64,000 nucleotides of DNA, taken from the NCBI RefSeq assembly GCF_901709675.1, contig NC_051095.1, positions 13,715,456 through 13,779,455 of the forward strand, in the 5' to 3' direction. This DNA is from Syngnathus acus. Lineage: Eukaryota > Chordata > Actinopteri > Syngnathiformes > Syngnathidae. Below the pieces are notes generated by a model. It was not told where the DNA came from. It searched no databases and saw only the letters and a program-made list of their open reading frames with translations. Below are positions 36,568 to 46,549 of the stretch, in pieces. The position numbers and the translations under genes were made by a program. Positions within the stretch are counted from its first letter, which is position 1. Every line of letters starts with the position of its first letter.

Positions 36568-38138
36568 TTTCCAACACCCCCCTCTCCGTTACAGTTCTTC
36601 AGGTGAGGAGTCCAGAAAGATCAAGGCAGGGAAGGCCCCGGGCCCAGACAGCATCTGTCCAAGACTGCTCAGGGACTGTGCGGACCAGCTGAGTGGCGTG
36701 GTCATGTACCTATTCAACCTGATTCTGAGCCTGAATAAAGTTCCAGCCCTGTGGAAGACCTCCTGCGTGGTCCCCCGTACCGAAGGTGCCGCGCCCCAAG
36801 GAGCCTAACCACTTCAGGCCTATTGCCTTGACTTCCCACCTGATGAAGACTATGGAGAGGATCATCCTGGATCACCTGCGTTCACTGGTGGGAGCGCAGC
36901 TGGTCCTCCTGCAGTTTGCTTACCGGCCTGGTGTTGGGGTGGACGATGCAGTGATTTATTTACTGCACAGATCACTGCTTCACCTGGAGGACATCGGGAG
37001 CACTGGGAGGATCATGTTCTTCGATTTTTCCAGCGCTTTTAACACCATCCAGCCAACACTTCTCAGGGTGAAGATGGAGAAGGCGGGAGTGGACCAATGC
37101 CTGGCTGCATGGACTACAGACTTCCTCACCAACAGGCGTGAGGTTACATCGCTGTGAGTCTGACGTGGTGCGCTGCAGCACAGGTGTCACCCAGGGTACG
37201 GTGCTCTCCTTTCCTTTTCACCCTATACACTTCGGACTGTCCCCACGACACTGCACACTGCCACATCCAGAAGTTCTCCGACGACACGGCCATTATTGGA
37301 TATGTTTCGGAGGGGAACGATCTGGAATACAGGACGGTCATCAAGGACTTTGTCAGCTGGTGGGAGCTCAACCAGCTTCAGCTGAACACCAGCAAGACGA
37401 ATGAGATGATTGTAAGGTTCGGGAGGACAACACCTCACTTCACTCCGGTGAACATCCAGGGATCGGACATTGTGGTAGTGGAGAACTACAAATTCCTGGG
37501 TGTTCGCCTTAACAACAGACTGGACTGGACCGATCACACCCACGTCCTGTACAAGAAGGGCCAGAGTCGCCTCCACCTGCTGAAGAGACTGAGGTCCTTC
37601 GGTGTGTGCAGGGCTCTCCTCAGGACCTTCTATGACTCTGTGGTGGCCTCAGCCATCCTCTACACTGTGGTCTACTGGGGTGGGGGCAGTACGGACCGGG
37701 ACAGGGGGAGACTAAATAAGATGGTCAGAGAGCGAGCCCTGTCTGGGCCTGTCCCCCTGGACTCCATAGAGGTGTGGGTGAGAGGAGGATGTTAATTAGA
37801 TGAAATCCATCATGGACAACACCTCTCACCACCTCCATGACATTGTGCGGTCCCTGAGCAGCTCCTTTAGCAGCAGACTATTAGACCCACGGTGTAGGAA
37901 GGAAAGAGTCCACAGGTCCTTCATTCCCACTGCTGTCAGACTCTACAACATGCGTGGCACCTGATCATGTGTTTCGTCTCTACTGCTACTAGTGGCGCTT
38001 GTCTTTGCCCTTGTCTCTTATTTATCCATTTTTACATTTGGCACTTGTCTCTTGTATTCTTGCACTCTTGTACGCTGCTGTGACAAGTACATTTCCCCGC
38101 TGTTGGATAAATAAAGTTCTATCATCGTCATCATCATA
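36568..38138 (+). mobile_element. Rex1 LINE copy, 5'-truncated, long flanking repeats
   Basis: 1,571 bp beginning inside the linker just before the reverse transcriptase (a TCCGTTACAGTTCTTCAGGT segment) and ending in a 3' UTR (GGATAAATAAAGTTCTATCA) with an (ATC)n tail. It is bounded by imperfect 62-bp direct repeats (36506-36567 and 38139-38200, about five differences). These are most simply an unusually long target duplication within the pogo-like element. The protein region is broken several times. Confidence 0.85.
36620..37795 (+). pseudogene. Rex1 reverse transcriptase pseudogene, copy 1
   Basis: Reverse transcriptase blocks appear in order: AGKAPGPDSICPRLL, VPALWKTSCVVP, NHFRPIALTSHLMKTMERI, QFAYRPGVGVDDAVIYLL, IMFFDFSSAFNTIQP, a displaced CSTGVTQGTVLS block, FSDDTAIIG (catalytic FSDD at 37274-37285), LQLNTSKTNEMIV and YKFLGVRLNN. 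Frame changes lie near 36620-36640, 36775 and 37140. The tail of the protein ends at a stop near 37793. SIMDNTSHHLHDIV persists out of frame just downstream. It is about 60-65% similar at protein level to the 43.5-kb copy by eye, so it comes from a different Rex1 subfamily. Confidence 0.88.
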
Positions 38139-38456
38139 CCAAACCAAATCACTTTAATCCCATCACTTGATTGACATACGGTAAAGCCTATCACGGGACA
38201 AGCACAGTGAACTGCCCTCCCCCCCCCCTCACCGCAGCATATAACGCAAGCCCGTCATCAAAGCTAATCAACGCATTACGCATCAACGCATGCACTCGTT
38301 TTTTTCTTTTAAATTAAAGAAAGTTTGACCATAAAAAATGAGTGGTGTTGCTGGACCAAGTAAGAAGCCAAACCGCATCACTTTCATACAGAAAGGGAGT
38401 AGGAATATACCTCATTGACTGGGTTAACATTCCCTTTAGCACAGCACCATCTAGTG

Positions 38457-38733
38457 CAGGGGTGGCCAACCAGTCAGAGACTAAGAGCCACATTTTTTTT
38501 ACTGTGCACCGCAAAGAGCCACATCCCATCACCCCCCCCCCCCGAAGCGAAGCGAACACGCAGCGTTTGACGTCCCATTACCCCCCCCCCCCCCCCCAAG
38601 CAAAGCGAACGTAAAGGAGCCGCATGAAACCCGGCAAAGAGCCGCATGCGGCTCGCGAGCCGAACGTAAAGAGCCACATGAAACCCGGCAAAGAGCCGCA
38701 TGCGGCTCGCGAGCCGCGGGTTGGTCACCCCTG
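38457..38733. mobile_element. Non-autonomous hAT element, 8-bp TSD
   Basis: TIRs are CAGGGGTGGCCAACC and, inverted, CAGGGGTGACCAACC. They are flanked by identical ATCTAGTG copies (38449-38456 and 38734-38741), diagnostic of hAT. The 277-bp interior has two long C-runs and a 54/55-bp tandem duplication (units starting at 38606 and 38661) built on GAGCCGCATG and CGGCTCGCGAGCC. There is no coding capacity. Confidence 0.95.
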
Positions 38734-38904
38734 ATCTAGTGGATGCATACCGCAACCCTAGTCAATCTCAGTTTGATCCAGTAGTACTATTTTATGCGCC
38801 TTTTAATCCGGTGCGCCCTATATATGAAATAATTTCTACAATAAAAAATTCAATGAAGGTGCGCCTTATAATCCAGTGCGCCTTATAGTGCAGAAAATAC
38901 TGTA

Positions 38905-41629
38905 ATCGTTGTCAGGAGAACCTGAAACCGTCAGGTTTGTTCAAACATTCATATTTCATTTTCTAAGGGAGCAAGCTATTTTCAACACTTAAGATTGGTC
39001 AATAATTTGTAATAAATAAATAAATAAATGTAGCATTCACACGTGTGGATCGATCATTTGTGAAATACTTTGAAATTCAGCAAAAAGTGACACCGGAGGT
39101 TTCCGCCAATGCCAGCCAACTGTTAGTGTGATTGTTATCATTTGTCATTCATATGGAGTCATTCACTCCAATAAAGTGACAAGGAGAAAAATCTCCAACT
39201 GCAGTCGTTACCGATATACAATCCTGGTATGTGGCAGACATCTTGTTTGCGTGAGGACATTCACAATTTTTTCGCAGAGCTATTACGATGTCAGTTACCG
39301 GGCAGACACAAAAGTTGTGCATACACTGTATGGGAAACCATGTCTTAATCATCTCGGAAATCAACACGAGCGATTGAATTGCTCACGCTATATTCTGGAG
39401 GCAACTTGAGCATGTGTGTTGACATAATATTTTATGGATTGTTGAAGGAAACTGGACAGAACCCAGAAACCCACACAAGAACCTTTTCACTCTTAGGGCT
39501 GCTGCTCACTGCGCACTGCGCACTACGCAGTGCTTCCAAACCTGATCATCGCAAAAAATGACCACTCACGCTTGCACACTGGGAGATTTGATATATGAAT
39601 GGCCCTACGTGAACAGTCTAAGCCTGCATTAGCATCTGAGGCTCCTCATACATTATAATATATTGTACTGTACCACTTTCTTTAACTCATTAAAAGATAA
39701 GAGTGTCAATTGAGGAAGACACAGGTTGCTTTAGAAAAGGGATATGGGTGAGAATAAAGATGAAAATGTGAATATTTTGACGAGGGAGGGGCACTTCCAT
39801 TGACTTGAATGCACCTGGTGCGGTACGTACCTCTTGCATACATTTGTACCGCAAGCTTTGTTGTTTCATCTCTAAGTATTGTTGTATAACACAATATGTG
39901 TGTACTGTTTATAATGTATTTCTATGGCTTAGCGGCAGTCAGGCTGGGTCCTGTTTCTTTAAAACCAGGAAATGTATTTTTAGCATGTGTGAAAGCTCAT
40001 CCAGTAGATATGCTTTTACATATGCTCAAAGTACAGATCTGCATTTTGATTGGCTGTAACTTGTGATGCTGCTACATCGAGCAAGAGGGATTCAAATGTT
40101 GAATCACCTAAAACCGGCATGCAAGTCACGGTGGCCACGCATGACAAGCAGTTGCGAGAGTTCAGTCGCGTTCTATCACATCTGTCAGTGTACACCAGGA
40201 GAGGTAGCTGAATCCTTCCTGTTTCTCAGTAGACCTCTGAACACTGGCACAGGCTGAACAATCCAAATAAGGCATTGTACACCTTCATAGTCCTAAATTT
40301 AAAAAACGTTTTCATTTAGATTTTCATGTCAAAATTCACTGAAATTCCACCAGATATAAAGTGTAATGCAGGAATATTTAGTCAGATGTCCCTAGGATCA
40401 TTCCATTTAGAGACTGGAAGTGCTAGAATATCAGTTTTATCAGAGGATATAGTAAGATGACAACGCAAAGAACCAAATGTAATAAATGAAACAGAATATA
40501 TCTACTATCTTCTTGCTTGGTGTATCCTGTTGGCTATCAAACAACCCAATGACAATGTCATTCATATCGTGTCACATCCAAATCTATAAATCATCCCTCG
40601 CCCAATGTAACATTCATCATGTTCTCGATATGTCAAATCGGGATGTTTTGCTTCTTAGAATTGAGACGTAATAACAATTGTCAAACTAATTCAAAGCTTT
40701 TCAACATTCGTTGCACGTAATGTCGGCCTTGGTTTCAGCAGGATGGACAGCTGTTAGGGGGAGAATGTTGAGTGACGCCACAACTGAAAGGATCTGAATT
40801 CCATCTGGCCTGACCTTGTGATCAATAGATTTCTTTTTAGTATCGCCGGCCTCGAAAGAGCTACACTCCTTTCCCAGACTAATAAAGACGACACCAAAGC
40901 TGCTACTGCGCTGGACTGTCAATACCGTTAACACCCCCATCGATTCTCATTACAGTTAATGGTTTCTTGGCTCAGAGGGTTTGGGGTTAGGGGGGTAGTA
41001 TTTTGATGTTGGTGAGTTTTCCAAAAATGGACACAAACATTTGATGTAGTGTGACCCTGATCAAGTGAATGATGAAAGACAATCTCACTTATTTTTGTAG
41101 ACCGCTTGTATGTATGACTGCAAAGATTTACATTATGATATTTGGTTTCTAAATGTGCAAGTATATACAGGGTTTAGGAAAAATTTGAATTTTGTAATGT
41201 AATACAAAGTAACAACATTCACCCTCAAATTGTATTAAACTTAACAAAGATGTGTAATGTTTAAATGTAAGTTTAATATATAGTGTGTGTACATATATAT
41301 TTTTCTCAGAATAATTATACTCCAACAGAGTCAAACAAGAGTGTGCTGCTGCATTTCCAAGGACAGTTTTCTTTTAATACATACATCAACTAGAAATCAA
41401 ATTTTGACATGGCACAAAAAGAGTGACGGCTTTTAATCCAGAAGAGATTTTTAAGTGCAACTTCATGTGATTCTTCTAAAGAAATTATTCACTATTACCC
41501 ATTCATAAGATCAATTACTTCCATTCCTGTTTGTTTATACATAAGCAAGAGCTCCTTGACAGTTAAGTTTATAAGTACGTATATGCAAGTTTCTTTGCCT
41601 TTTTATTTGACTTACTTGTACCCAAGCAA
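38905..41629. other. Intergenic, no gene seen
   Basis: Short frames only. An AAATAAATAAAT stretch lies near 39010-39029 and a CACTGCGCACT repeat near 39508-39530. No transposon boundaries recognised. Confidence 0.55.
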
Positions 41630-41775
41630 GCACTTTACCTGTCCATCTACCTATAAATGTACATTTAGAGGCCGTAAACTTTGGAATGAACTGTATATCT
41701 TTGAGATTCATATCCCTCTATACATCCATACATCCTTGAGGAAGTCACTGAAACTATATTTAATCTTAACAGTCA
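41630..41775 (+). pseudogene. LINE ORF2 C-terminal relic
   Basis: The plus frame contains TFRGRKLWNELYIFEIHIPL and, after a short gap, LRKSLKLYLI. This matches the arrangement G.KLWN.L..........L..FK..LK.YL found at the C-terminus of many LINE reverse transcriptase proteins (L2-type and related). Upstream reverse transcriptase motifs are not visible. Assignment to a clade is not possible from this fragment. Confidence 0.4.
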
Positions 41776-42000
41776 TGGCACTGTTATTTTAATTTAATTT
41801 TCTTTACTCGTTTTAGTTTTATTTTGTCTTTTCAGTTGCACTCTTAATCCAGATTTTTTTGATTTAATATGATTTTATGACTGGGATCGTGTACAGGCAC
41901 TTCTGGCTACATTCCCTCATTGCACTGTTTTCAATGAAGCATTCTGGACTTACTTGTAAGACTTGAATATGTTTGATACATTATTCATTTGAGACATGTT
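41776..42000. other. Spacer
   Basis: T-rich, possibly the decayed 3' UTR of the LINE relic just upstream. Nothing else seen. Confidence 0.4.
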
Positions 42001-42236
42001 AGACTGGACAAGTGGTTAACACATCGGCTTTACAGTTTTGAATCCAAGGCCCAACCTTCCTCTGGGATGTTTGCAAGTTCCTCACTTGCTTGTGTTGATT
42101 GAGAAGAAACGGTTGCCCTGCAATTGACTATCAACCAGTCCAGGGTCTATCCCACACCTCGCCCCAAATCAGCCGAGAAGCACCCCCGTGACCCTAGTGA
42201 GAATAAACACAACAGAAAATGGACGGATGGATGACG
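42001..42236 (+). repeat. SINE family A, diverged copy
   Basis: AAGTGGTTAACACATCGGCT (A-box region), CCTCTGGGATGTTTGCAAGT, then GGTTGCCCTGCAATTGACTA, GGGTCTATCCCACACCTC and finally AAAATGGACGGATGGATG as tail. Most of the middle is rearranged or shortened. Confidence 0.65.
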
Positions 42237-42418
42237 GTAACTGTTGTTTGCGAATGCTTGTGGGTGTTGTTAGCTCTGTTTAAGAGAAGCTTGATGGATG
42301 TAGTAAGGGAAGACATGAGGGCAGCTGGTGTTAGAGAGGAGGATGCAGGACGTACTTCGAGGGAGATGGATGACACTGTGGCAACCCCGAACAGGAAAAG
42401 GAAAAGAAGAAGCTAGAG
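42237..42418 (+). repeat. Interspersed repeat fragment ending in GGAAAAGAAGAAG
   Basis: GACATGAGGGCAGCTGGTGT, AGAGAGGAGGATGCAGGA, TGACACTGTGGCAACCCC and AACAGGAAAAGGAAAAGAAG is a phrase order I associate with a common fish repeat 3' end with an (AAG)n tail. I cannot name the family with confidence. Confidence 0.45.
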
Positions 42419-43485
42419 CTTCATTTGTTCATTCTAATTAGCGATCGCCCCCGGAAGGCTCGTCTCTTTGGGGTTATCACATTCTTTGTGTATTCCTCTT
42501 AAGACCGTCTCCACGGACTACTGTTCTATGCTGCCTGTTTTTTTCCTCACTGACTTGCTCTGGGATTACAGCAACAATATCTGATCATAATTCCAGCAAG
42601 TAGAAGCGCCATTGAGAGGCCTTCGCTGATAGCAAGATGGAAATAGCAAGATGGAAAAATAACGCCGAGGGGGTCATGCGTTAGCCTGTGCTAGGTGAAA
42701 ATCCAAAATCTGAAAATGGGAAGATGATCTTGAAGATCATTATGTGGCTCCCGGGATTTAATCATCTCATTAATATTCATACTTCATCTCCATGCTGGAA
42801 AGATGCTTGGACGAGTTCAGTGGAACAGAGATAATGTTGCAGTGTATTCTATTTAATATGGGTATTTAGAAGTACCACATGTTGTTGTAAGGACAAATGT
42901 TTGCCTTTGTTGCAGTACTTACAATTACAATTAGTTGTATGTATTTGAATGTGCATCAAATTTTAAATTATGTGAAATATCCAAAACTCTCCGCCAAATA
43001 AAATTACAAGCATAAAATGTACAGAAAATACTGTGCATATTTTAGCTTGTTAGCAATGTGCCATTAAAAGGCTTGACCAGGTGAGGTTGCGTGTGACATC
43101 AGTGAGTCTGTGTGAGAGTGTATGAGATCTACGTATGTATACTGTAAAACCATAAAAATAAAAGATAGTTTCGAAAAACACTTTTATGCTGTGTGTCCCA
43201 CCCAAAAACATCTGTGATATAGCAAACCATTAACCACAATAGCAAGGGAGCACTGGACCGTATCATAAGAATCAGAGAATGTATGGTGAACGAATGTCGC
43301 CTAGCCGCACACCAAGCAATTGATTCCCACGTGTCTACTGAACTGCAGCAACTGAAAAACTGTGACCCCCAACTTAAGTATCCTGGACCGTTATTTTTAT
43401 TGAACCACAAAAACTTTGGTGTCATTGTCAAGGAATAAGCAGACTGCCACAAACAGACAATACGATTGTTAATAAAGGAGAGGAT
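42419..43485. other. Intergenic, no gene seen
   Basis: 42430-42560 is a GC-richer island with CTAATTAGCGATCGCCCCC and could be regulatory. A 125-codon minus frame (43129-43506) has no domain. No transposon boundary recognised. Confidence 0.5.
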
Positions 43486-43505
43486 ATTTTGAAAGTCTGG
43501 AGGCA

Positions 43506-44170
43506 ATGCCTTGCCACGGCGGCCACTGGCTGGCTACTGAGACCACGGTGTGGGACGTGTTCTGTGAGGACTACGGGGACGACATCGACGGTCTCACCAG
43601 CTGTGTCACAGACTACATTAACTTTTGTGTAGACTCCACCATACCCACCAAAACAGTCAGAGTTTTTGCAAACAGCAAACCTTGGATCACCCCTGAGATC
43701 AAAGACCTGCTCAGGGACAAAAGGAGGGTCTTTAAATCGGGAGACAGGGACCTGCTGAAAACGGTGCAGAGGGACTTGAGGAAGAAGATCAGGGAGGGGA
43801 AAAGCAACTACAGGAGGAGGATGGAAGACCAACTGCAGCGGGACGATGTCAGCGGGGTCTGGAGGAGCCTGAACACCATCTCAGGACGTAGCAACTCCAG
43901 ACCTGCGCTGGACAGGGATCAGGAGTGGGTGAATGACCTGAACCGGTTCTTCAACCGGTTTGAACAACCATCCACTCCTCCCCCCACCCACCCAGCCCTG
44001 CTGCAACTTCCCCCGACTGGAGCCTCTTCTGCTCCGAGGACTCTCACCTCAACCCCGCCCCCTGCTACACCCCCTCCAAGACCCCCCAGCCCATTCTCAA
44101 CTCCACCGAACCCACCAACCATCCCCCCTGCAACCCACCACCCCCCCACCCAGCATGGTGCTCTCCACAG
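43506..44170 (+). pseudogene. Rex1 linker region (upstream of RT)
   Basis: Frame beginning in MPCHGGHWLATETTVWDVF, with the typical Rex1 linker SKPWITPEIKDLLRDKRRVF, then LRKKIREGKSNYRRRMEDQL, WRSLNTISGRSN and LNRFFNRFEQPSTPPP. A Pro-rich, C-rich DNA stretch (43970-44150) follows. In this tract the reading frame moves by one relative to the reverse transcriptase, presumably by a length change in C-runs. The first few residues appear to be out of frame with the normal protein near 43486-43520. Confidence 0.85.
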
Positions 44171-45558
44171 CCCAGGTGGAGAGAGGACTGGCCAGGCTCA
44201 AGGTGAAGAAGGCGACGGGTCCAGATGGCATCACCTCCAGGCTGCTCAGATCCTGCTCCGGGCAACTGTGCAGGATCGTGGAGCACATGTTCAACATGAA
44301 CCTGAGGCTGCACAGGGTACCACAGCTGTGGAAGACGTCCTGCGTGGTACCGGTGCCCAAGTCATCTCGCCCCAGTGACTTCAACCACTACCGGCCGGTG
44401 GCCCTGACATCCCACCTGGCGAAGACCCTGGAGAGGCTGGTCCTCCACCACCTGCGCCCCCTGGTGAGCTCCTCCGCCGACCCCCTGCAGTTTGCCTACC
44501 GGCCGAGCATCGGGGTTGAGGACGCCGTCATCTTCCTCATGCAGAGGTCCCTGGCTCACCTGGAGCGGGCTGGAAGCACTGTGAGGATCATGTTTTATGA
44601 TTTCTCCAGTGCCTTCAACACCATCCAGCCAGAACTGCTGGGGAACAAACTGCATCATGCTGGAGCCTGCCAGCAGCTGACATCATGGGTCCTGGACTTC
44701 CTCACAAACAGACCACAGTTTGTGAGGCCAGGAGGCCGTGTGTCTGACACGGTGGTCTGCAGCATAGGAGCTCCACAGGGGACCGTCCTGGCCCCCCTCC
44801 TCTTCACCATCTACACAGCTGACTTCACCCACCACACATCGACCTGCCACCTCCAGAGGTTCTCGGACGACTCCGCCATCGTCGGTCTCATTAACAACGG
44901 AGACGAGACGGAGTACCGAGGACTGAATCAGAGATTCGTGGACTGGTGCCAGCGGAACCGCCTCCAGATTAACTCTGGAAAAACAAAGGAGCTGGTGGTG
45001 GACTTCCGCCGGCGCAAAGACCCCACCTCGCCGGTGAACATCCAGGGAACGGACGTAGAGATTGTGGACTCTTACAAGTACCTGGGTGTTCACCTGAACA
45101 ATAAACTGGACTGGACTGGTAACACTCAGGCCCTATACAAGAAGGGCCAGAGCAGACTCCACCTGCTGCGCAGACTGAGGTCCTTCGGAGTGAGGGACGG
45201 CCTCCTGAGGACCTTCTACGACTCTGTGGTGGCATCCGCCATTTTTTATGGGGTGGTCTGCTGGAGCAGCGGCATCACTGCAGCGGAGAGGAAGAGGCTG
45301 GACAAGGTGGTGAAGAAAGCCGGCTCTGTCCTCGGCTGCAGTCTGGACCGGGTGAAGGTGGTGGGGGAGAGGAGGATGGTGGCTAAGCTGTCCTCCATCA
45401 TGGACAACGTCTCCCACCCCCTTCATGAGACTGTCAGAGCCCTGGAGAGCTCCATCAGTGACGGCTCGTCACCCACGATGCACCACCGAGAGGCATCGCA
45501 GGTCCCTTCCTCCCTGCTGCCATCAGACTATACAACCAGGCTAAATCACTGTAGCTAA
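44155..45558 (+). pseudogene. Rex1 reverse transcriptase, near-intact frame, copy 2
   Basis: A long open frame with all main reverse transcriptase blocks: KKATGPDGITSRLL, LWKTSCVVPVPK, FNHYRPVALTSHLAKTLERL, PLQFAYRPSIGVEDAVIF, MFYDFSSAFNTIQPE, GAPQGTVLAPLLFTIYT, FSDDSAIVG (catalytic FSDD at 44860-44871), QINSGKTKELVVDF, YKYLGVHLNNKLDWTG and LLRTFYDSVVASAI. SIMDNVSHPLHETVRAL marks the C-terminus. After it, two compensating frame changes at about 45465-45515 scramble the usual ending. It lacks an endonuclease and an initiator, so it is inactive as a retrotransposon despite the preserved core. Confidence 0.92.
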
Positions 45559-45912
45559 CGGACAATAATTACGTGCAATAATAACGTGCAATAACCGTGT
45601 GTAGTCATATGTGCAATATCTGTCTACCTCATACTCTTTCTACCTGCTTTTGCACAGTTTTTCCTTCCCTTGCACTATTTTTTTTATCTAATAATTTCTT
45701 ATCTCCACTGTATATTGTGTATACTGTGTAAAAGTGTATTGTGTACATACTGTCCATATTTTTTTTAATTATATATATCTTTACTTTTTTAAATCTTTTA
45801 CCCCCTTCCTTGCATGCGTGTGTGCGTGTATGTTAAGTGTACTGCTGCTTAACACAGGAGTTTCCCCATTGAGGGAATAATAAAGGACTATCTTATCTTA
45901 TCTTATCTTATC

Positions 45913-46317
45913 CCATTGCAATGCTATTCACTGGCGAGTTCAATTTTAAACAGCAGCAAAACCAGTGGAGACGGTTAGACACCATGAATACTAGTTGTTG
46001 AATCTTGTGCGCTGAATGAAAAGGTTCAGTTGGTTTTGGCCTTGGCATTAAGTGTGCGACGGGGTTCAGTTAGTCATACTCAAGGCTACTTATTGATAGA
46101 CTCAAGTTGTTTCCCACAAGAGCTTTTCTTATCCCGGTACATGAAAGCATTTGTTCCAAGTATCAGGTGTGTACTGCATAACGTACCTCATCATGTCCAC
46201 ACGTTTTCAAGGGTGCATTGATCAATAGGGTACATATATTGTCAATATTCCTCTTCCGTTGAAAAAAGGAGGACGACGTTTTGCCATTCCCGAATGTCAT
46301 TTTGCGGGGGTTGCAGT
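45913..46317. other. Intergenic, nothing recognised
   Basis: About 400 bp of mixed-composition DNA with one 63-codon frame and no signature of coding. Confidence 0.5.
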
Positions 46318-46327
46318 TAGTGTAATG

Positions 46328-46541
46328 CATGGGTAAGCAATTCTGGTCCCCGAGGGTCGGTGTCCTCCATGTTTTCTATGGCTCCCTGTTGCAACACACC
46401 TGATTTAAATGGTCAGATAATTAGCAAGGTCTGCAGAAGCCGGATAACAATCCTGATCATTTGAATCAGGTCTGTTGCAAGACGGAGACATCGGAAACAT
46501 GCAGGGTACCGGCCCTCGAGGACCGGAGTTGCCTACCAATA
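46328..46541. mobile_element. Palindromic hAT-like MITE
   Basis: About 214 bp with long, imperfect terminal inverted repeats. GTAAGCAATTCTGGTCCCCG at the left mirrors CGAGGACCGGAGTTGCCTAC at the right, and GTTGCAACACACCTGATT mirrors AATCAGGTCTGTTGCAA. The flanks GTGTAATG (46320-46327) and GTGTAGTG (46542-46549) are an 8-bp duplication with one mismatch. The whole element can fold as a hairpin, and no protein is encoded. Confidence 0.8.
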
Positions 46542-46549
46542 GTGTAGTG

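Larger units (their letters stand above)
36084..38902. mobile_element. Pogo/Tigger-like TIR element carrying two later insertions
   Basis: The left end CCGTATTTTTCGCACTATTA and the inverted right end (CAGTATTTTCTGCACTATAA when read inwards) match over 25 bp with few differences. Both are flanked by TA (36082-36083 and 38903-38904), as expected for the Tc1/mariner superfamily. Inside are two copies of a roughly 211-bp unit (36313-36523, and the unit split at 36524 that resumes at 38157), a Rex1 LINE (36568-38138) and a hAT element (38457-38733). Without the insertions the element is about 0.9 kb and has no transposase, so it is non-autonomous. Confidence 0.85.
43486..45912 (+). mobile_element. 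Rex1 LINE copy, 5'-truncated
   Basis: About 2.4 kb. It lacks the endonuclease and begins in the linker that precedes the reverse transcriptase (ETTVWDVFCEDYGDDIDGL). It continues through the reverse transcriptase and a roughly 350-bp 3' UTR, and ends TAATAAAGGACTATCTTATC with about four TTATC units. The 21-nt stretch at 44602-44622 matches, as I recall it, the standard Rex1 forward PCR primer site encoding FSSAFNT. No clear target duplication was found. Confidence 0.93.
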
